DNA from: Chondrosia reniformis
Taxonomy: Eukaryota; Porifera; Demospongiae; Chondrillida; Chondrillidae
Direction of reading: 5' to 3'
NCBI GenBank assembly: GCA_947172415.1
Contig: OX359191.1
Span: forward strand, 2,418,001 to 2,482,000
Length of the DNA: 64,000 nucleotides
Every line of letters starts with the position of its first letter. The first letter of the stretch is position 1. The notes below the pieces were generated by a model, which ran no database searches, was not told the DNA's origin, and saw only the letters and a list, made by a program, of their open reading frames with translations. Positions 11,901-24,200 of this stretch are shown in pieces. Made by a program: the position numbers and the translations under genes.

Positions 11901-14900
11901 ACTTGCATTGCAGCACACAACTTCTTTAACTTGCCAACCAGCAATCCTTTAAGTGATTCTTCTAAATCTTGAGCATTCGAGGTGATTTTGAGCCTTAAAA
12001 CTTGAAGAACATGTTTGAACAATACCATTTTGTATACAATTTTGTACTGTTTTTGCCTAAAGTACGTATTGCATAATAAATTTGTGATATCATTATTGAA
12101 ATGGTTTATAAATGGTTTTAGTGTGATAGTGAGAGTTGTAGTGATGTGGAAGGATGTATCATCCTTCTCAATTTTTTCTCTTTTTGGCCTCTTTGCATTC
12201 CTTCCAACTGTGATATAGTGCATATCTCCACTTCCGTCTATCTAACAAAACTTCTATCACCCTAATAGGGAGTGCTACCATATTTGTGTTTGCGTAATCC
12301 TTCCTTTTGCAGTTGTGGTGTCTTTTACCCTTCCTGTAATTCTCCAATCAGAGTCCTATGTAGTATAATCTTACATCTTTTAGCTGTCTGAATCAGGTTT
12401 GTACGTGTACTAGGCACACTAACTCTCATTGGATTATGATAGACTTGACAGTCAATCAATTTGCTTTTTTAATATGAATTTATATTAGGTTAACCTCCAT
12501 GTATATTTGTGCCTGCATAGGCTGGCTTGGTTTGCAAGTTGAACACAAGGTGTACTGTCCTTGCTGCAACAAATCCCAAAGGGCAATACGACACAGAGCA
12601 GTCTGTCAGCGTTAATATTGCAATTGCTAGTCCTCTACTTAGCAGGTTTGATCTTGTTTTAGTGTTGCTTGACACAGCCAATGAGGAATGGGATAGGTGA
12701 GCAGAATCACTTTGGCACTTACCTTTCTTGCGCGTTTTGTATTTCTCATTATGTGATCATAGGTAGTTAATAGTTTGTTTATATTACAGTATTAGTATAC
12801 TCTGTGCAAGCTTTGAAGTCAGTTTTGTCTAATGATCTATGTATGTCTTTCTGAATGATGACAGTGTCACATACAATGTAAAGTAAATTGTTAAACTGGA
12901 CTATAAGTGTAAATATTGGTTAGGAACAGAGGTCAGGGGTGGTCAAGCTCCCTTAGTTTGTACCTGGTTAAGCCACTGTATTAAATATTTTCTGCTTTAA
13001 TAGAATCTAACCAGTCTTTCTTAGTGTATACGTATGCATGTTGTAACGTTTATTGCTACCACCTTGGGCATGCATCCTTTAGAGTGGTATCTTCCTTTGT
13101 TTTGGGTGGATCCAAGTTGGCGGACTCTGCAAATAGCTCATTTCTCTGGAGTATGGAGAAACTAAGGAATTATATTTCATATGTAAAATCATTGAAACCA
13201 GCCATGACTCCGGAAGCCAACAGGTAAGATCTACATTTGTATATTTACAGCTGTTACAACAGACGTATGTACAAAATAGTGAGGGATACTTATTGTATTC
13301 ATAGTAGGAATTCTATTTTTATGTATGATCTGTGTTGTAATGTCAATAAACACCACAAACTGAAATGAAATCTCTATAATAGAAATATTAGAAGGTATAT
13401 GTATACACATGTACACAGCTGCATATACTGATATTCATCCAAAAAATGTATGAATACACAAACGTACAAGAAGTTTGCTCATACAAGAAGTATTGCGGGC
13501 TGTAACCATATTCAAATATGTGCATAGGGTTTTGTCCCAATATTATCAATTTCAAAGACAGGCTGACACTAGAAATGCAGCCAGAACCACAGTAAGACTT
13601 CTGGAAAGTCTTGTTAGACTCTCACAAGGTGTGTAATTGCAGGTGGTGTTTGTTAAATGTGCATACTAGTGATTGGAGTGTTTACCTTTCTCTGATTCTT
13701 TTATGCAATAGGTGATTGCCAATGTTTTAACGTTGGTAATTAAATATTTTAATATACTTTAATTCATTTGTAGCTCATGCAAGACTAATGTTTCGTGAGT
13801 TTGTTACTCTACAAGATGCCATAGTCAGCATAACAGCTGTAGAATGTTCTATGTTGGTACGTACGTATGTCGAGTACATTGTATTGGCCATGCATGTGTA
13901 CTCAAGTATTGGAAATTTTCTATAACTTGTACAACTTTTTGTAACATGTATTGAATGAACAGTACATGTTACCTTGATTTAGGTTTCCACTTTATCAAGT
14001 ATGGTAGTGCACCAATTGTTTATAAATGGTTGAATAAGTATGAATGTCCTATTTAATAGGTGCTGATACAGTACATGTATAATCAACAACTGCAGTTTAA
14101 TAAAATAGCCCACAACTTCTTGTTTTATCTTTTGAAAGGATCATCTTTCGACTCGTAATTAGAGCATCTAAAGAGCAGTTTTGTTGTCTACTTGATTGTC
14201 AGATGTTTTAACCCCAAGGGTCTTCTTCAGTGACTGTGTCGTAAGATAATCCTTTCAAGAATAAGTTCTATGCAGTTAGAAGAAATCCTTATTCTATTAA
14301 CGTATTTTAAAAGTACTATTACTATATATATTTTTTTACATTTTCAATGTATTTTTTGTTTTCAATGTTTTTATTTGTATACCTATAGGGTACAGCACTT
14401 TTAGGAAGTGGCAGCCCCTTGCATATTTCATTTCCAGCTGACCCAGAAGGAGAGTACAAAGTTCAGGGTACGCCTTTCGCTACAACTTGTTACAATGTAC
14501 ATTCCAATAGCAATAATTTAAATAGGAATAATAGTTGTCATGAAACTGTACCTTCATCCAAAGCCTTGTAGGTTCTCTAAGTAATGAGTCTAGGAAAGCA
14601 GTCCAATCTCAATATTGTCTTTAGTCCCATTATTGAGGTCAACCATGTCTTTTAGAAAAATGGTGTTAAATCATTCATGTATTCTTGAAGGGATAATTTA
14701 GGGTGACTATTTATAGGAAACATATCAATTCTTTCACTTCAACCCCAAATTTACTCTATTAAATCATTACTCACCCTTCCTCAGAGTACAATTGAAACAA
14801 ATGAGCGCATAATCTAAACATGTACTTGAAAACTTATCTATAGAGATAGTACTATAATACATATAGTGCCTATATTCTTACTAAAGTTTAAAATTTTACA

Positions 14901-15056
14901 TATTACAATTGGCAGAATACTGTGTGTGTATATGTATGTACTTCCTTTTTATACACAGAGAAAGCTGTTCTTCAAAAATTAGGACTGAGCACATATTTGG
15001 ACCGGTGCAGTGACCCAAGCGAATCAGTGAGGAGGCTTTCTTCCTCACAAAATTAG
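2960..15056 (+). CDS. MCM9: MCM9-like DNA helicase (5' incomplete)
   Basis: MCM9 is an MCM-family AAA+ helicase that pairs with MCM8 in homologous recombination and mismatch repair in the nucleus. Sixteen exons join in phase: 2960-3110, 3750-3870, 4255-4384, 4508-4717, 5188-5317, 5419-5454, 8473-8583, 8824-8997, 10093-10159, 10482-10561, 12521-12696, 13083-13223, 13528-13628, 13774-13856, 14389-14467, 14959-15056 (about 628 codons). Visible in order: GTVIRTS; a zinc site CNKC...CPAPEFC; Walker A GDPGTGKS; Walker [13 protein letters not shown], split by an intron; [12 protein letters not shown]; and the arginine-finger block SPLLSRFDL. The remainder matches MCM9 rather than MCM8 or MCM2-7. The protein stops just after the core and lacks the long tail of vertebrate MCM9. 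The first exon enters in phase 2, so N-terminal exon(s) are missing; ATG 2964 as a real start is less likely. Confidence 0.93.
3582..3617 (-). ncRNA. Hammerhead-like motif 2 (core C changed)
   Basis: The minus strand reads UUGAUGA, A, GACC-UCCG-GGUC stem, then GAAAGG. The first core base is U instead of C, so it is probably a decayed copy. The downstream tail resembles that of motif 1. Confidence 0.35.
6735..6905. repeat. Dispersed MITE-like family A, copy 1
   Basis: The stretch contains AGGGATGGCACTATAACAGT, GAAACAAGAAAGTG, GCAGAAGTGGTATACTGAAA and ATGTTTGGGTGCATCATGGA. The same ordered blocks recur at 37735-37975, 39625-39800 and 55005-55200. It lies in MCM9 intron 6 (5455-8472), whose other content is the repeats described below; I see no gene in that intron. 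The copy at 37.7 kb shows inverted ends, so the family is probably a non-autonomous DNA transposon. Confidence 0.65.
7655..7957. repeat. Imperfect GGGCTT-TATT repeat block
   Basis: Several imperfect units of 'GGGCTTTTATTGGAGA' / 'GGGCTTCTATT' occur between AGCCCGGGGCG and AGAGATAATACGG. They look like a degenerate repeat element inside MCM9 intron 6. I cannot name the family. Confidence 0.45.
8090..8187. repeat. Short hairpin (inverted-repeat) element
   Basis: ACCATAGACTGCCTTTTAAT near 8090 is mirrored by ATTCAAAGGCAGTCTATGGT ending near 8186, with about 45 bases between. It is MITE-like and lies in MCM9 intron 6. Confidence 0.6.
8738..8814. repeat. 24-bp tandem repeat, about three units
   Basis: Units of the form TTGTTGTGGTGTTGTAGCTG TTTG repeat about three times and run directly into the splice acceptor of the MCM9 Walker A exon (8824). 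Confidence 0.75.
9279..9393. repeat. 53-bp tandem duplication
   Basis: Two nearly identical 53-base units beginning GATGGCTACAC lie at 9279-9331 and 9332-9384, with the start of a third after them. They are in the MCM9 intron downstream of the Walker A exon. The rest of that intron (8998-10092) shows only A/T-rich and TACGTA-type sequence. Confidence 0.8.
10284..10460 (-). mobile_element. Hairpin element with hammerhead-like loop, copy 1
   Basis: Arms near 10309-10366 and 10399-10452 are inverted copies (GTGTGTCTAAAGACATAGTT versus AACTGTGTAGACACAC, plus GGTCATCT versus AGATGGCC). The loop (10372-10408) holds the minus-strand motif CUGAAGA-A-GACCCGGUGGUC-CAAAAC, in which the core G before AAA has been lost. 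It belongs to the family best preserved at 55.84-56.03 kb and lies inside an MCM9 intron. Confidence 0.55.
10870..12230 (-). pseudogene. SAP/SWIM-type transposon protein remnant
   Basis: Minus-strand open pieces 11864-12223 and 11600-11824 read on from a SAP-like helix-turn-helix ([20 protein letters not shown], then NKAELIG) to a block with [16 protein letters not shown] and [13 protein letters not shown]. The same order occurs at 46.2-46.8 kb before a SWIM finger and a YqaJ nuclease. These are the second protein of a THAP-DDE type DNA transposon. Here only the N-terminal part survives; 11036-11410 is an unassigned piece. It lies in MCM9 intron 10 (10562-12520) and is not host coding. Confidence 0.55.
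14095..14300 (-). mobile_element. Hairpin element with hammerhead-like loop, copy 2
   Basis: It opens with TTTTGAAAGGATCATCTTTC and closes with the shared terminus AGAAGAAATCCTTATTCTAT. The loop at 14203-14240 carries the minus-strand motif CUGAAGA-A-GACCCUUGGGGUU followed by AAAACA, so the G of GAAA is lost. It lies in an MCM9 intron. Confidence 0.55.
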
Positions 15057-15220
15057 TCATATATCATTCAGATAATCTGATTGTACTTTTTAATAGATCG
15101 TTATGATTTGTAATTGGAAGTCTACTTGAATTTGCGTTTGAATACGTTCTATTGTGCAAGCGTTTACGTTTTCTGGTTCCTCCCCTGTGAACCCCTTTTT
15201 GAGTGTACTTTCGAATAATC
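15057..15220 (+). promoter_or_regulatory. 164-bp spacer between MCM9 and the PDZ scaffold gene
   Basis: Only 164 bases separate the MCM9 stop from the next ATG on the same strand. The 3' end of MCM9 and the 5' leader/promoter of the scaffold gene must share this space. No clear TATA box or poly(A) signal stands out. Confidence 0.4.
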
Positions 15221-18200
15221 ATGGATTCTGTTATGAATGAAACACTTATGTCTCCCAACACCACATTCTCTCCTTCAAACTACCCAGATAAGAAGTCCAT
15301 CATTGCTGCTTATAAACGGGCCGTAAGTTGACATATGCATCACATTTGAAGAAGACGGTACACGCCCTCCTTTGCGCAATCTCTCCTTATTTTTATGGAA
15401 GCTCTTCTCATCATTTGATCATGACTTTGGTTAATTTTCCACGATTGTAATTTTCAGATCTTACATCAAACTAGTTTGTTACATTACCGTTGAGACGTAA
15501 AGTACGTAAAGTTTTAACTACTACAATACGTAAATGGTTGCAGTAGATGATAAGAAATGCGAACATAAACAGAAACTGTAAAATAAAGGAACCTTTCAAT
15601 CTGCAGGCAATCAAAAAAATCTTTTAAAATGGAACCAACTAAATCGATGTAGAAGCATTTGAATTCCGGCGAGGAGATGCTGGATTAATTCCAGGGGTTC
15701 TCCTATTTGGAAGATAAATACAAGTTGACTTTGAGCTTGAACTAGTTTAGCATACAAATAACATTGCACACTAAATCGTTCTTTTAATCCAAATCTTTCT
15801 ATCTATCTATTAAGTTAAGTGTAAATACTAAGCTCATAAAAAAAGTTTCATATTGTTGCAAAATTCTATAACCTTTGTTAGGTAAGCACGCACTTAGATA
15901 ACATGAAAGACAGGGCAACTTTGCAAACACTGTTGAAGGAGTTTCAAAGGTATTTCTTCCTTTATCCTTTCAATAATTGCATTAATGTAGTTATCCCGTC
16001 TAGTTCCACAAGGAAATATACCATAAATATCTGGATTTCTTTACAGATCTCTAATCGTAGAAGAACTGGTTGAAAGGCTGAAACCTTTGTTAAACCATCC
16101 AAAGCGGAGGACCCTATTTCATTATATTAGGTTTGACTGTAACAAAATGAGCATTTCGAGGTATATGTATGGCTTTCCCTTGATGTTTTCCACAGGCCTC
16201 TAATTCCAGCCAGGCTGAGACATGAGTACAATTCTCTTCTGCCAAATATTCCCAATTTTGACCAGCAGATTTACCACATAAGAAGAAAAGGTTCCGAAAG
16301 CCTTGGTATATCAATCAGAGGAGGTTAGTGTACTTACATAATAGTATTCTTATGTATAAATCATTTTATATTTTCTATGTGTGTATAAACTTCATATTTA
16401 TGATGCCAATATTATTGAAGTATTTATACTTTTGAAGGTTTTGAATTTGGCTGTGGGTCGTTTGTTTCTGCTGTACATTCAGCTTCTAGAGCTGCACAGG
16501 CTGGCATTAAAGTTAGTTTATTTGTTTACCTTCGAATAATTGTCGAGGATGTACAATTTCTATGCAAGTGTTAAACTTTCCATCTCTTTGAGCATCTAAA
16601 GAGGCATGCAATTTTGATTGGATGTTTTTGACATTCAACCTAGAGGGTCTTCTTCAGTGATTGACCCAATGGACATTGGACAAGGGAGTCCAAAACTGCA
16701 TCTTTAGATGTTTAAAGATGAACCCTTTCAAACCATAATTAGAAGAAACCCTTATTGTATCGTATCATGTGCACTTTTCTTTCTAGTAGAAGTACTATAT
16801 TCAGTACATACCTAAATTTAAAGAACAGTTTGGAGTTGGTACTGCATTTGATATCTATGTATTATAAATTGTTGAGTATATATACTAAATTTCCACAGCA
16901 GAATGTAAGTCTAAGTATAATAATATATAGACTTATCGAAAGCGGAAAGCGAAACTATTTCCTCATGAATGTCACTTCCACAGTTACTCTCTTTAAGCAA
17001 GAAACAATATTCATATGTTTAATAACATTCATATGTGATACAGAAAAATAAACTCCTAACGTCATGGTGTGATATAAAGTCTATAGTCTTTGTTAGCAGT
17101 TAGTGCCTATGCATACCAGGTGGTATCCAATGGTAACCTTTTCTTGCTTCATTTGCCAGTTCTCTCTATCTCCTGTGCAAGCAATGCGTATGGTATTTAT
17201 CAATGTTGCTAGTGGCTTGCACTGATAGAGTTTGTTTCCATGTCGAAATACTTGTCTTCCACTCTTAGCATTGTAGATATATGCAGGAATTCTGTGGTCA
17301 TCGTAACTGCAAGTATAAGTCCATTTGCAAAAAGCCTTACTAGATTGTAAGGACTCGTTGGTGGGGATATTCAAATCTGTAGGGCACCTTCTAGAGGTAG
17401 CAGTATTGTCTTCAGTGTCAAAGGTAGCTATGTTGTAAATTTCCTCCCAAGCATCAATTGGAGGTTTGTACCAGAAATCAACAACCTTTCTAAGTGCCTG
17501 ATTGTGCACACGTGGTAGCTGATGGGTGCAATTGTAGAATATTCCAACAGGAGCAGCTTCACCACATACATGAAGTTGATATCCTTTGCAGCCGAAAATC
17601 AATATCATGACTGCAATCAGACTCCTGTACCTAACAAACAGTTTTCGTCTGTTCATGCTCCTAGCTTTCCCCGATCTGACTGACAAACGTTCAGGTGGAT
17701 TGTCCGGGTTCTCGAGTTAAGAGAGCTTCCCGCGGTCACTACCCACACAGTACACTGTCGAGTGATCTGCAGAGGCGATTGCTCCTTTTGTAGACAACTG
17801 GCTGCAAATGTTAACAAGCTCATGGATCTCGTGCTACTTCGAAAATCCCTAAAAACAGGTCAATGTTAATCACGCGTCTTGATTGCGTAAGACAAGTCAA
17901 AATGTCTTAAGTTTATCGATACCGGACGTTTGGTAATTGATAAACCATGTAGCGCGTATTCAAAGTTTAATCTTTCGCACACAAAATCAACTGTTACCCA
18001 TTAGGGCGAATAAGTGCAAGCATGTAGTTTGCACAATATGGGGCACCAACAGAAAATGATAGATGCTTGTATTTGTATTGTTCGCTTTCGCATTAGCGCA
18101 GGAGGCATTGTAGCTGTAATTACTCACTTCCCAACCTTTAAGTGAAACACTTATGGATATATAGACTGACTAGTGTTTAGGCGCTCCTCACGTGTGCAGA

Positions 18201-21200
18201 TGAATTATGCATCTTTGCGAAAAGAAATGTGGAATTAATTGACTTAATATTTGATAAGCTGAACATATTACACCAACTAATATTTATTAGATTGCTACAA
18301 TTGTATATAACAAAACCTAGCATTTATACTTGCTTTTTAACTCGTACAAGTTGGTATCCAATTACTACTTGTTCTTGTGTAACTACCCATTTCTCTTCAT
18401 TATTTGAACATTTCAAACGAAGGGTGTTCACTAGTGTCTTAATTGGTTTGCATTGGAATTGCCTCGGACCTTGATTGACCTGGTGCATCCTATTCTCAAG
18501 TTGAGCATCAATAATAGCATGGTAGATATAAGTAGGAATTCTATGGTTGTCATGAGTACAGCGATACTGCCAGCTACAGAATGCATTCTCTGAACTATAT
18601 GTCTCAGGGGTAAAAGTTAGTGATGGACACTCTGTTTGGTTTCCTGGCTGTTCAGCTTGAGAGGATTCCATTAACCTGATTTTATCCCAGATTTCATTTT
18701 GGGTTTCATATTTGAATTCAACTTCTTTAGTAAGTGTCTTGCTTCTTCTGCCGTCCATATTGTGGGTACAGTTGTAAGAGGGGTTGAGTGGATCAGTACT
18801 TCCGCATGTTCTTACTAGTCTAAGAGCTGCACATTCCCCTCTGAAAACTATAGCAATAAGGAATATTCCTTGGAAAATCAAACAAAGTCTTGCCATTTCT
18901 ATTTTTGTCCTAGCCAACAAGTATTTTCAAAGTTTTGATTCTGTCAAGAACTGAACTTCTACAATTATTAATATTTTCTTTTGCCTCCGTGTACACTTCT
19001 AGTTGTCAAAATGCGGCCGATCACTGCTTTTATAGTAGAGCACATAAATATTACTTATGTGTGTATTATGGATTTATTCCAAAGCATGACTTCATTTGAG
19101 ACCTCACAGTATCCTTTCAGAATATATATTTCCTTAGTTACTATATATGTTAGGTACGAGTATACAGATATTCTGAAGTCTGACATCATTGATTGTGGTG
19201 ATATTACAGGTTATGCATTATCCAAATTGAAATGTAGTTGTGATTATAATTTTTATTACATAAGCAACAGGTTGAGGTTGACATCTTGATATTCAGTTTC
19301 AAGTCACAAAACAACACTTAACTTCTATCTAGAGTTTTTCTTAATTTTAAAGTGATTTAGTGGTTGCTTTAAGCAAATGTAGAATAGGAGTGTGACATTC
19401 AAAGCATATCTAGCAAAGCATATCATTTTGAACCTTTTAAATTTTATTTCCAAATATTACTGATACTAACTAAAAATGCTGATATATGCTGCTGATTGTT
19501 AAAATTACACATCTGTGTGCTTAGGCTAGGATGTTAAAAATAATATTGTTCCTCTTCTTCTCACTTTAGCCACCTGCACAGCAATTATTAATAATCACGA
19601 TGAATACATTTATTCAATTTTGTAATTGTTAAAACAAAATTTTTTGATATATCAATTTAATTTAAAAAGAAATGCAAGGATAACTGACCATTTTAGGAAA
19701 TGATATTATTAGAGGAATCTGTGGCATTGCCAATATTTGCTTAGATATATAAGCCAATTGATTTATACCTAAGCAAACAGCCTTATAGCAGTCATCATCA
19801 TTTGATTCTGGATTTATCCCACCCACTCACGCTTCTGAGGAGCGCAATGAGCTAATGGGTAAAACCAAAGTTCACTTAACAGATGCCAGAACCCCTAAGC
19901 CACTCAAAAAGATGGTCGAGACATAGACAGCTGTTTTTCGTCCTTTTATGACTCATCAGTATGGTATACAATGGAAATCTGAGTAGCTACTCTGCTAATA
20001 ATTACTCCCAAAAGCTAAAATGGTTGTGGTTTCCTTATTAGCAGTTATGGGGTAAAGCCAAAAGTGTAGCTTACCATTCAATATTGAAGCTTAAAATCCC
20101 TACCACGTAATAGAATAAGGATTTCTTCTAACTGCTTCGAACTTATCTTTGGAAAGGGTCATATTTCGACTTCGGGAGCATCTAGAGACGCAGTTTTCTC
20201 TGATTCTTCTTTCTGCCGGATGTTTCAACCCTGGGGGTCTTCTTCAGTCACAAAGATTTCTACCACTTTTTGTTTATACATACATATGTGACTGATGGCT
20301 TATCAAAGTTCAAGTTTGAGTATCTCCTTTAAAATGGCTACCTAAAAATATTTAGATTTCTTTGAAATAATTACTGTATATAGTTTTCTTAACATACGTA
20401 GTACCTAAGTCTTTTTCTATTTTGATATGTAATGGATAGGTTGGAGACGAAATTCTTCGTATTAATGGACTTACTCTGTTGGAAGCTACAACTGTTGAAG
20501 TTGCTAGTTTGTTGAAACTGAACCGATCACTCACTCTACAATGTCGGAGTAAGCATAAATGGGTCTAGTATATTAAATGGTAAACAGGCTTTATATTGTT
20601 ACACCTTTTTTCTTGCAGGCATTGGCATGCTACCAGAGTTAAAGTGAGTAAATAGTACTTTGTTTACCAACTGTTAAGTTCATGATTTTGTGTATTATTT
20701 AAATAAAGTTATTAAATGGGTTACACTTTGCTTTACTGTGTATCTCACATGGATACAAAGCTAACTATTAAAGACGTATTTGTCTAGTAACATACTATAA
20801 AAACTAAAAATAGTATAATCTATATCAACAGCTGTGTCATTTCCTTTGTATTTAATGAATGAGGTACATAGTTACATGCTTTTCATATAGAATTCATGTT
20901 ACTGAAAGTTGTAAATATCCTATTACATCTCGTAATCACCATGAATATTTTTAAGGATATTTTGGAAAGGTTTAACCTTTTTGGTAATATTGTCCCCCTA
21001 AGTATTATACAAGAGAATAGCAATTTCACATAGCATAAATTGTAAACAACAGAATTCATTTCTATGTACTTACATTAATATGTATTCCAGTATAATGTCA
21101 GTTAGTTAATATAAACCAGACAGATGATATTTTTTACTTTAACTGCTGTTTTAGTTTGGAAGCTGGATGTATCACTTGGAAAGATGTATCAGATCCCAAA

Positions 21201-24200
21201 CGCAAGCAATCCAAGTCTAGATTGGTATATAAGTAATCATCTTGGCTATAATTTATCTGTGAATTGTGCAGTAATTATGCTTTAAGCCAGAACTGTCACA
21301 TATTGCTATTTATGTTCAAAGATTTCTATGCATAACAGAACTTAAAAAGTTTCTCAAAATAACACTAAATCTTTCTTTTTGACCCTTATGCAAATATACG
21401 TATCTACTTTGTCATATGCAACCTTCTTGTATACTTGTGTTATTAATAATTAGCTATACCCACGCTGAGTACTTCAAAATGGTACAATATGTCCTATGGA
21501 AACCTGAATATGCTTATTTCCTAGGGTTAATGCTTATTGACCTGTTTAGCTAAATTTCTCCCAATCTCATGCAAAATCTTTTCAATCTTTTACTCTCTGT
21601 AGAGTTCAGAGGGACCACCAATTGCACAGAATACAAAACGACTTCAGTTAAATGTTGAAGGTACAAGTGTTGGCATAAGGTAAATTGCAGTTCAGGCAAA
21701 ATAATAATTTGGTGTTTAAGCTACGTATTAGTTTTAGCAGAGGTAGCGAGAGTGAGTGTAATGGAATACATGTGCTATTTCTTATACATATGACATGTAT
21801 TTATACCTGAAATAACACATGCGTTTCAGCATAAAGGTTCCTCTCATAACTTGTGTTGTATATATACCTGCCTTTGAGATGTTTAACAATGTTTTAGTAT
21901 TATTAATAGTAACAATAATTTAGCCTAGTTAGATCTTATACCCTGACGGTCTTTCACAGTTACTATGAAAAATGAGCCTTTTTTAGTATATTGAGACCCT
22001 AAGGATCTTTCACAGTGACTATGAAATGAGCCATTTCCAATACATGAAGGACATCTTCTAGACTCTGATTAAATTCCTTTGACATCCTAAGAATTTGTTG
22101 TTTAAACAATTTACACAGCTTCTTCCAAATATGGGTAAATATGTATTGATAACGCTTAAAATATGTATAAAGTTAACCTGAGGAATGTTTCATATCCGGG
22201 AGCATATGTTAGCCAATGATAACTAGGAAGCTACTGCACAAACAGAGTTAGGTTACCAAGTTTACATAACTTATTACTAACATCTGTTTAGCCTGAGATA
22301 TCACTGTCAGTTCAGACTTGTGGAAATTCCCATTTCTGGATCATATGATGGGAGGATTAATACATTAGGGGTATATTAGGGGAGTAGTTGGTTGACTTAT
22401 AACAAATTGCAATCTAGCCTGCATGACTTTAAAGGTGACTTTATTTAGTCACATGATTACAGAAACGCGACACTTATTGGCTGCTGCCAATGAGGGCAAG
22501 AATATTATTTATGCAACAATGTTTTCAACAGCTGTGCCTTTAAAACGTTAGTCTATGCGTCTAGCCAATCTTACATAAACAGAGCCTTTGGTTGGTGTGA
22601 GGTCACTTAAAGTATCGCTGAGACACTATGTATGACTGATGATTGTTACCGAGCATTAACAGTATTTAGTTGCAGTGGTTGTATTTACATCGTTCTGTTA
22701 TAGTAGATTGTATGTATTGCCTGTTTTTGTTTGAATATTAGGATTTAGGTATAGTAATAAGTAATATTTGTTATATGAACATTTGTTGTTAATTTCAGCT
22801 TTATCCGTTAGCATAATACAACCCTGACTATGCAGACGTACATGTATTACTAAACCTTCACCTGGTATAGCTAGCTAGTGGTTTTATACATTAACATAAT
22901 ATATTATGTTACAGATTTGGTGTATGCATGTATTGTAGCAACATCTCTCAGGTAAAATCATATATAAAATTATTTATATGTACGAGTAGTGTTGAAACAC
23001 GAAGAAACAAGAGCACAGAAAAGGGCGTGATAATAAGAGATGTGGTACCAAACTCTCCAGCAGACAATGCTGGCTTAAAATCTGGTGATGAGATTATTAA
23101 AGTGGATGAGCACAGTCTTGTAGGAGTACCACATGAAAAGGTATAGTCATATCTTTCCTTCTTATGATTGTTTAACAGTGCTGTGTGTGTTAAGGTGTGT
23201 AGATCCCAATAGGAAATGTACGTATTTATCCAAAATATCGTCTTAAATCAGATAGAAAGGTTTGTGCTTCTGTACACTATATTATCTCACTCTTTGATGC
23301 CTTACACTATATACTTTCTACAAATTCTAATAGTAAGGTATACTATTGAATATACATACTTAAAATTTGAAACACTTTACTTAATAGCTATCTACCATGT
23401 AACGACCAAATTAATAGTATGTCTCGGCATGATATGTATGTACCTAGGTCTATACATCATGGTATAGCACCTAGCACAGTTTAATTGCAGTAATAAGCAC
23501 ATAGGAATAGATTCTGAGAAACGTTAATGCTTGAAAATGTGTAAATTTTATTATGACTTCCCTATTTGTCATTTGTCTTACTGAAATGAACGGCCATACA
23601 AATTCAGTTTTTGTCATTTGTGAAAGTAAAGTATTATTGCAATGATTGTACCTAGCATATTGTAATAGTCCTGCTGAATGCTTCAGAACTGATGTTTCCT
23701 AGAGTAGCTGGGATGTCAAATAACTCAGCTATATGAAGAAATTCTACAACACATCTATGTATACTTGTTACGTACATGTAATACCAAGGTAGAATGCCTA
23801 CATGTAGAAGCTACTTTGATATGTAAGAAGAACCAATAAGAAGTAACTTGTAGCTTATTATTAGCTATAATGATTGCTGAGGAACTGCTCTGTTGGCATG
23901 ACAACATTATATATACTATTTTCTTAACATAGTTGCCGGTGTCATTGATCATTAGTTATCATTAATTTTATAATGAGCCATTTATATTGGGGAAATTCTT
24001 CTTGTACTAGCTGCACTTTCACTTGAATCTGTTTACAGCAGAGGTATGACCAACTAAAACAAGTTCCATAATATTTGTCTTGTAGATTGTTTGTCCTTTA
24101 CATGCAGTTCTGAGATGTTCCCTAAAGGCAATATGAAAAAGTAGCATAGATGTAAATTCCTGAGTCAGAAACTGTATGATTGTACTAATACAAATGACGT

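Noticed and set aside
21930-22040. Repeated GGTCTTTCACAG / GGATCTTTCACAG as further hammerhead-like sites
   Set aside because: No GAAA partner and no consistent stem II; probably decayed beyond recognition or unrelated.
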